From the NCBI RefSeq assembly GCF_018476645.1, contig NZ_JAHCTB010000002.1, positions 248,001 through 312,000 on the forward strand: a DNA stretch of 64,000 nucleotides, read 5' to 3'. Shown one piece after another: positions 59,899-64,000 of the stretch; the stretch's first letter is position 1, and every line of letters begins with the position of its first letter. Source of the stretch: Aequorivita echinoideorum. GTDB lineage: Bacteria > Bacteroidota > Bacteroidia > Flavobacteriales > Flavobacteriaceae. The position numbers and the translations under genes are program-made. Under the pieces are notes generated by a model that saw only the letters and a program-made list of their open reading frames with translations, ran no database searches and was not told the DNA's origin.

Positions 59899-60063
59899 GT
59901 GGCAAAGATTACGGCTGAATTTGAGGTGGAGTCTATTATTGGGAAAAGAAAGTACCAGACAAAAGGGAGTACCAAACTAGATCTAAAATTAAATTCCTCC
60001 ATAGAAACGGATGAAAAAAACACTTCAAAAAAGAATGGAACTCTACAACATTTAACTCTTTAA
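59899..60063 (+). other. short ORF, possible gene end or small gene
   Basis: A 54-codon frame from GTG at 59899 (VAKITAEFEVESIIGKRKYQ...LQHLTL, TAA at 60061-60063). It is charged and without a signal. It may be a remnant of a displaced gene, because its neighbourhood is decayed. Confidence 0.3.
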
Positions 60064-60105
60064 ATGGAAATAGGAAGCAATGGCTTAAGCTTTTGGCCGC
60101 GCGAT

Positions 60106-60169
60106 GCTCCCAAAATCTCGGGAGCGTGGTAGCAACAGAACCACGCGATGCTCCCGAAATCTCGGGAGC
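60106..60169. repeat. two REP-like palindromes, GCTCCCGAAATCTCGGGAGC type
   Basis: Copy a at 60106-60125 (GCTCCC...GGGAGC) and copy b at 60150-60169 (8-bp stem, loop AATC). CGC/GCG pairs with a GAT bulge extend the stem and GGTAG follows on the right. The same unit recurs, diverged, at 60862, 61690 and 62445. Confidence 0.8.
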
Positions 60170-60282
60170 GCGGTAGTGAGGGGAAATTATTATTGTGTGA
60201 ATTTGACAATTTTGAAACAGTACCCGTCCTAGACAAACTATTCAAGTATCAATATATAAAACTATATTTTATTATGATTTAA

Positions 60283-60792
60283 TTAAAACATAAAGGTTTT
60301 ATGAAGAAATATAAAGTTTTTGTTCTCCAAAAAATAAAGTGTGGAGCAAGATGGCTCACCGTATACGTCTAAATCAATTACTGATTTAACTGTTTTAGAT
60401 TTTTTTTTAAAAAAACTCTTATAAACCTTTTCTGTATTTTCATCTACTTCAACAATTACCAATCTATTTCTATATTTAAATACGCCCTTAATATTTAATA
60501 TTCCCCAATCGACTTGAGTATCTAAAATTACTTTTGAAGAAGTAACAAAGCTCACTTTTAAAGAATCATTCTTTTTATAGAATTGGATATGCTGTTGTAA
60601 TTCACGGGTACTTATATCGGTATTATCAAAACATAGTTCTATATTTTTATCCAATATGTCCTTAATTTTTTGGTTTGGGATTAATTCTGGGGATGTAAAC
60701 GAATAAGTAGACGTCTGTGCAACGCCTATTATTGGACTTACCAATAAAACTACTATTATTTTTAATCTGATGATACTGAAAATAATTGCCAT
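60283..60792 (-). CDS. 169-aa exported protein, duplicate A
   Basis: A 169-residue protein with an N-terminal hydrophobic signal-like segment (IIFSIIRLKIIVVLLVSP) and a mature part of basic, beta-rich character. SFTSPELIPNQKIKDILDKN opens it and YLENKNFIFLHKTFMF ends it. It is about 90 percent identical by eye to the gene at 61864, with only about 17 differing residues. No family name is recognised. Given its place beside a possible toxin-tip repeat it could be an immunity-type protein (speculative). Confidence 0.7.
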   Translation of the reverse strand: MAIIFSIIRLKIIVVLLVSPIIGVAQTSTYSFTSPELIPNQKIKDILDKNIELCFDNTDISTRELQQHIQFYKKNDSLKVSFVTSSKVILDTQVDWGILNIKGVFKYRNRLVIVEVDENTEKVYKSFFKKKSKTVKSVIDLDVYGEPSCSTLYFLENKNFIFLHKTFMF

Positions 60793-60861
60793 TGTATAAT
60801 ATAGTAAATATTAATGTTTTAGTTCTTTTTTATTTCGAATGATATCCCATATCACTCCTGC

Positions 60862-60881
60862 GCTCCTGAAATCTCCGAAGT
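60862..60881. repeat. REP-like palindrome, diverged copy
   Basis: GCTCCTGAAATCTCCGAAGT, 70 bp upstream of duplicate A. Reading the minus strand in one frame gives SEISGAQE and then a stop. Confidence 0.6.
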
Positions 60882-61008
60882 GCAGGAACAGGGTTATAAT
60901 GGAATGATCACCCTTTCTCAGATTGATATTTGATTGAAGATATATTTGAACAACTTATAATAATAGATAAGAGCAAAACTATGTTCATTATCTTTTTTCA
61001 TTTTAAGA

Positions 61009-61503
61009 CTAATTTTTGAACACACAAAATATGATTACAATCATAACAAATACCACAAAAAGTAAAGAAAGAAATATATTCATTCTTTTTTTATTAACAT
61101 TCCAAAATTGGTATTTTTCAAAATAGTTTAAATACATATCCTCCTTAAATTCAAACAAATAGCTGATAAAGTAAGCTAAAGCACAGCTTGTTACAATAAT
61201 GTAAGTAGGAATAGTTGTATATATTTTAAATATATTATTAATTAAAAAAACCAAGCTAATAAATATTCCTGCGAGTGTTGCGATTAAAATTCCACCTGCA
61301 ATAATGATATTGAAACCATATTTTTGATCGTTCCATATCTTCTTTCGCTCATGGTATGGGTTCCAATCTTGTTTTTGATGATATTTTTTTATAGAAGGTA
61401 TTTTATAGAGCAGTAAAAAGGGATTCACTTTATTAAACCAATAATCCAATTTGACAAAAAAAAGATAAAAACAGTAATGTAAAATATTAAGGTAATTTTT
61501 CAT
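61009..61503 (-). CDS. small multipass membrane protein
   Basis: A 164-residue protein with about three hydrophobic segments (GFNIIIAGGILIATLAGIFISLVFLI in pieces, then YIIVTSCALAYFISYLF and FLSLLFVVFVMIVIIFCVF). It starts with an ATG that overlaps the stop of the upstream 61500-61691 frame (ATGA, 4 bp), a sign of translational coupling. Function is unknown. Partner/immunity for that short frame is a possibility. Confidence 0.65.
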   Translation of the reverse strand: MKNYLNILHYCFYLFFVKLDYWFNKVNPFLLLYKIPSIKKYHQKQDWNPYHERKKIWNDQKYGFNIIIAGGILIATLAGIFISLVFLINNIFKIYTTIPTYIIVTSCALAYFISYLFEFKEDMYLNYFEKYQFWNVNKKRMNIFLSLLFVVFVMIVIIFCVFKN

Positions 61504-61691
61504 TTTGGCCCTCTATTAAAAATTGAACAAAGGATTCTCCCCAATTGCGTATCAACGTATTCACCAGCCGCTCCTCCTGCTAGTCCTATTTCTACGGCAG
61601 TGATTGGGTTAAGTCCTAAAAATCTGGCAAGCGCTCCTAATTTTCTGCCAAAATAGCCTCCGCCAAGCCACCAATCTCCCCATTCCTGCAC
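61500..61691 (-). CDS. short Gly-rich frame, possible toxin-tip or gene remnant
   Basis: A 63-residue frame with a GTG start at 61691 (VQEWGDWWLGGGYFGRKLG). The Gly-x3-Gly pattern (EIGLAGGAAGEYVDTQLG) suggests a membrane-interacting helix. The frame is open upstream of the GTG through the palindrome (YRASEISG...), so the start may be elsewhere, or this may be the tail of a longer broken gene. Its stop overlaps the start of the membrane protein gene. Confidence 0.45.
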   Translation of the reverse strand: MQEWGDWWLGGGYFGRKLGALARFLGLNPITAVEIGLAGGAAGEYVDTQLGRILCSIFNRGPK

Positions 61692-61765
61692 TCCCGAAAT
61701 CTCGGAAGCGCGGTAGCAGAGGTAGCAGAACCACGCGATGCAATCGCGCGGTAGTGAGGGGAAAT
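61690..61765. repeat. REP-like palindrome region, copy 3
   Basis: ACTCCCGAAATCTCGGAAGC (61690-61709) is followed by GGTAGC repeats and CGATGCAATCGCGCGGTAGTGAGGGG. The last 20 bp or so are the same as those following the palindromes at 60170-60182. Confidence 0.65.
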
Positions 61766-61863
61766 TATTATTTGTGTGAATTTGACTATTTTGAAATAGT
61801 ACCCATCCTAGACAAACTGTTCAAGTATCAATATATAAAACTATAAATTTTTATATTTTTTAA

Positions 61864-62373
61864 TTAAAACATAAAGGTTTTATGAAGAAATATAAAGTTT
61901 TTGTTCTCCAAAAAATAAAGTGTGATGCAAGATGGCTCAGCATTTACGTTTAAATCAATTACTGATTTAACTGCTTTAGATTTTTTTCTAAAAAAACTCT
62001 TATAAACCTTTTCTGTATTTTCATCTACTTCAACAATTACCAATCTATTTCTATATTTAAATACGCCCTTAATATTTAACAATCCCCAATCTACTTTAGT
62101 ATCTAAAATTACTTTTGGAGAAGTAACTAAGCTCACTTTTAAAGAATCATTTATTGTATAGAATTGGATATGCTGTTGTAATTCACGGGTACTTATATCG
62201 GTATTATCAAAACATAGTTCTATGTTTTTATCCAATAAGTCCTTAATTTTTTGGTTCGGGATTAGTTCTGGGGATGTAAACGAATAAGTAGATGTCTGTG
62301 CAACGCCTATTATTGGAATTACTATTAAAACTACTATTAATTTTAATCTGATGATACTTAAAATAATCGCCAT
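61864..62373 (-). CDS. 169-aa exported protein, duplicate B
   Basis: A 169-residue paralogue of the 60283 gene, with the same signal-like start (IILSIIRLKLIVVLIVIP) and end (YFLENKNFIFLHKTFMF). The similarity extends beyond the gene for about 100 bp downstream and about 40 bp upstream, so the whole unit was duplicated with a 1581-bp step. The differences are scattered conservative changes, which suggests both copies are kept as genes. Confidence 0.7.
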   Translation of the reverse strand: MAIILSIIRLKLIVVLIVIPIIGVAQTSTYSFTSPELIPNQKIKDLLDKNIELCFDNTDISTRELQQHIQFYTINDSLKVSLVTSPKVILDTKVDWGLLNIKGVFKYRNRLVIVEVDENTEKVYKSFFRKKSKAVKSVIDLNVNAEPSCITLYFLENKNFIFLHKTFMF

Positions 62374-62442
62374 TGTATAATATAGTAAATATTGATGTTT
62401 GTGTTTCTTAGTTATTTTTCATGATGTTACCGACCCACTCTT

Positions 62443-62477
62443 GCACTCCAGATATTTGGCGAGCCCGGGAGCAGGGC
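62443..62477. repeat. REP-like palindrome region, diverged copy 4
   Basis: Positions 62443-62477 read CACTCCAGATATTTGGCGAGC and so on, a decayed copy. The minus-strand frame across it gives RARQISGVQEWVGNIMKNN and a stop at 62409-62411, upstream of duplicate B. Confidence 0.5.
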
Positions 62478-62526
62478 AATAATAAAACCTCAGTATCATT
62501 TGTAAAAATCTACTGCACAACTTAAT

Positions 62527-63387
62527 TTAATTTGTTATGAATTCCATTAATTGATTATCCCTGTAAATAGAAGTGGATAATAATTTTCCGTCCATACTAT
62601 ATTTTTTGTGATACACCGAATCACCCTTGTACTCTACATCAACGTAATAGCCTAAATCTCCATAATTATATTTTTCTATCAAAATCAACCTATCATTTTT
62701 GTAGTAATGATTAAGACCAGTCTTTTTTCCATAAACGTAGTTGTTTACACATAGCGTTTGTAAATTTTTTTCAACCCATTCCCCTGTTTTCTTATCCATT
62801 GAATAGTTTCCCTGTTCCAATATCTCGCCTAATTCATCATATTTAATATATAGACCATGTTTACGATGATCTTTACTTTCTATATACTCGTGGATGTTAC
62901 CATTTTTAAAATAGGTATTAAAAAACCTGTCTTTTCCAGAATAATAGAAATATAGCGTATCACGTTGCATTATATATCCATTATATTCTTCACCATTGAG
63001 CATAAGAGTTTTTTCATCAAACTTTGCACTATCACCACCCTTGGACCGATAGCTTATTTCCTGTATTTGTTGCTGTAATTTATCAAAAGTAAGTGCCTTT
63101 TCAGGGTCATAATCTTTTGCTATGCTAGACCAAACAAATATAGCCTTTGGATTTTCAACGTTAGCGCACCCATCTTTCTTTAAAATGCCATTTTTTACCT
63201 CTTGATAGCAATACGTATCAGACAATCTTACTTTTATAATACCTGTGAATTTGGAATCAGATTTCCAATACTCATAGTTGTCACCCATCCGTTTTATGCT
63301 GATTTGATTTTGATTCAAGGTATCTGATTGAGAAAATACGGATACACAATTAGAAATTAAAAATAAAATTGCTAAATAGTTTTTCAT
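62527..63387 (-). CDS. exported MORN-like/YwqK-type protein
   Basis: A 286-residue exported protein with the start at 63385-63387 (MKNYLAILFLISNCVSVFSQ), a clear signal peptide. An upstream longer start would add about 80 unrelated residues and is rejected. The last 150 residues contain repeats such as YFKNGNIHEYIES, GLYIKYDELGEILEQGNYS and GLNHYYKNDRLILIEKYNYG, the pattern of MORN/YwqK repeat proteins that often lie beside toxin loci. Function is not known. Confidence 0.7.
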   Translation of the reverse strand: MKNYLAILFLISNCVSVFSQSDTLNQNQISIKRMGDNYEYWKSDSKFTGIIKVRLSDTYCYQEVKNGILKKDGCANVENPKAIFVWSSIAKDYDPEKALTFDKLQQQIQEISYRSKGGDSAKFDEKTLMLNGEEYNGYIMQRDTLYFYYSGKDRFFNTYFKNGNIHEYIESKDHRKHGLYIKYDELGEILEQGNYSMDKKTGEWVEKNLQTLCVNNYVYGKKTGLNHYYKNDRLILIEKYNYGDLGYYVDVEYKGDSVYHKKYSMDGKLLSTSIYRDNQLMEFITN

Positions 63388-63906
63388 AATTGATTTTATG
63401 GGTTTCCATTTAAATTTATAAATGCGCACAAGTGTGGGTAAAAATAACATCACACAGGAGTGTAGTATTTGTATTTGGTACTTATAAAAAGTAAATCTAA
63501 GTAAAAAACTGATTGTTATTATGAAGTATTGATACAGCCAATTATTCCATAATGTGAACTTAATTTTAAAATTCAAAAAAGCAAAAGCACATAACCCCAT
63601 CACTCGATTGACCCTGAAGCTCACAAGTGGAAACGTGGGATTTTCTATTTATAAAATGAAATACTTTAAGCTATTTCAGAAACCGCATAAATTTTAATTG
63701 TACTGCATATTATTATTTGCCATTCTGAATGGAATTGGTTAGTTTAGTTTATCCGAAATGGTTGGTACGGTTTTGACCGTGCGCTTTACCCTTTTGGTTC
63801 TCTCCCCTATTTGGGCATAAGCCATACGGCCTTTGCCTGCTTATCTATTTTTAAGGAATTTATTAAACACCCAGATTTGAAGTTATTGGGAATCTAAAAA
63901 AATACT
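63388..63906. other. 519-bp spacer without recognised gene
   Basis: No signal-like gene, hairpin terminator or repeat of the types above was recognised. A C/T-rich stretch with CTCTCCCCTATTTGGGC near 63800 is unexplained. The spacer holds promoters for two divergent genes, presumably. Confidence 0.5.
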
Positions 63907-64000
63907 ATGGCACGTTTAAAAAATGACCTATTGAAATTAACGGGCTCGCTGGGCGGCCTAACCTTTTCGCAGGACGAAAAAGGGACCATCGTGCGGCTAA
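63907..64000 (+). CDS. N-terminus of a Bacteroidetes hypothetical protein, continues right
   Basis: An open frame that starts MARLKNDLLKLTGSLGGLTF and continues SQDEKGTIVRL to the window edge (31 residues visible). The pattern MAR-x-(G/N)-x2-L-K-x-(T/K)-G-x-(I/L)-G-(G/D)-(L/I)-(T/S)-F resembles a group of Bacteroidetes proteins often annotated as hypothetical. The start has no clear promoter. The rest is beyond the window. Confidence 0.5.
   Translation, partial: MARLKNDLLKLTGSLGGLTFSQDEKGTIVRL

Larger units (their letters stand above)
59425..60282. other. 858-bp gene-poor spacer with gene remnants and palindromes
   Basis: No intact gene of family type is seen. The first part has short G/C-rich phrases of the ACCCGGACTTTACCCGAAC type of unknown origin. 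A frameshifted remnant occupies about 59640-59849 and an ORF-like stretch 59899-60063. Two REP-like palindromes lie at 60106-60169. Confidence 0.6.

Noticed and set aside
63388-63624. Extra N-terminal 79 residues of the 62527 protein
   Set aside because: They precede a clear signal peptide at 63387 and resemble no protein; the start was moved to 63387.
1-64000. tRNA or rRNA genes
   Set aside because: No cloverleaf-like or conserved rRNA segment was recognised by eye; a tRNAscan-SE run would be decisive.

Overview
The window looks like chromosomal DNA of a Bacteroidetes bacterium, most probably a marine-type Flavobacteriaceae member. The reasons are the AT-rich intergenic DNA, TAnnTTTG-type -7 promoter boxes, a metalloprotease with a type IX secretion (T9SS) sorting tail, Porin_10, DUF4136 and DUF4230 proteins, a fused 2-oxoacid dehydrogenase E1 and an NhaD antiporter. 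I cannot name the species from sequence alone. No tRNA, rRNA, CRISPR array or intact insertion sequence was seen.

Layout. 1-28 kb is mostly housekeeping: an ExbB/TolQ-like channel (cut by the left edge), nhaD, a Glu/Leu-type dehydrogenase, anmK, an acyl-CoA dehydrogenase, a porin, rnhB, a large lipoprotein, lipB, a secreted metalloprotease, lysS, a diheme cytochrome lipoprotein, hemL, a glucosaminidase-LysM lipoprotein, an ACC-deaminase-like enzyme, hutU and small lipoproteins. 28.3-47.3 kb is one long minus-strand phenylacetate catabolism cluster. It reads tetR, paaE, paaA, paaB, paaC, paaD, paaG, paaH, paaI, ypfJ-like, paaJ, paaZ, an enoyl-CoA hydratase, paaY, then E2 and fused E1 of a branched-chain-type 2-oxoacid dehydrogenase. 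Six small four-helix-bundle (S23/IVP family) genes are interspersed. 47.4-59.4 kb carries rhodanese, a nuclease-like protein, DUF4230, a deoxynucleoside kinase, ppk1, an App1-like phosphatase, hppA, ppa, a YadA-head-like surface protein and lipoproteins, one with a Kazal domain. 59.4-64 kb is an accessory region: a duplicated 169-aa gene, palindromic repeats that encode a recurring EISGVQE-type peptide, a small membrane protein, a YwqK-like protein, gene remnants and the start of a gene running off the right edge.

How the genes work together. PaaA, B, C, D and E form the phenylacetyl-CoA epoxidase. PaaG isomerises the epoxide, PaaZ opens the ring and oxidises the aldehyde, and the hydratase, PaaH and PaaJ complete beta-oxidation to acetyl-CoA and succinyl-CoA. 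PaaI and PaaY are thioesterase-type safety valves. No PaaK ligase is present, but E1/E2 genes lie in the same run, so phenylacetyl-CoA may be made by oxidative decarboxylation of phenylpyruvate (inference). A TetR gene lies upstream, and an 18-bp perfect palindrome overlaps the predicted paa promoter.

Most notable structure. All six four-helix-bundle genes lie between a left and a right array of degenerate 7-8-bp repeats in inverted orientation. Similar arrays without such a gene occur elsewhere (about 4.5, 7.9, 8.6, 34.0, 44.5, 53.4 and 56.2 kb). The arrays run into neighbouring genes and supply start or stop regions. I propose this array plus four-helix-bundle unit as a candidate undescribed element.
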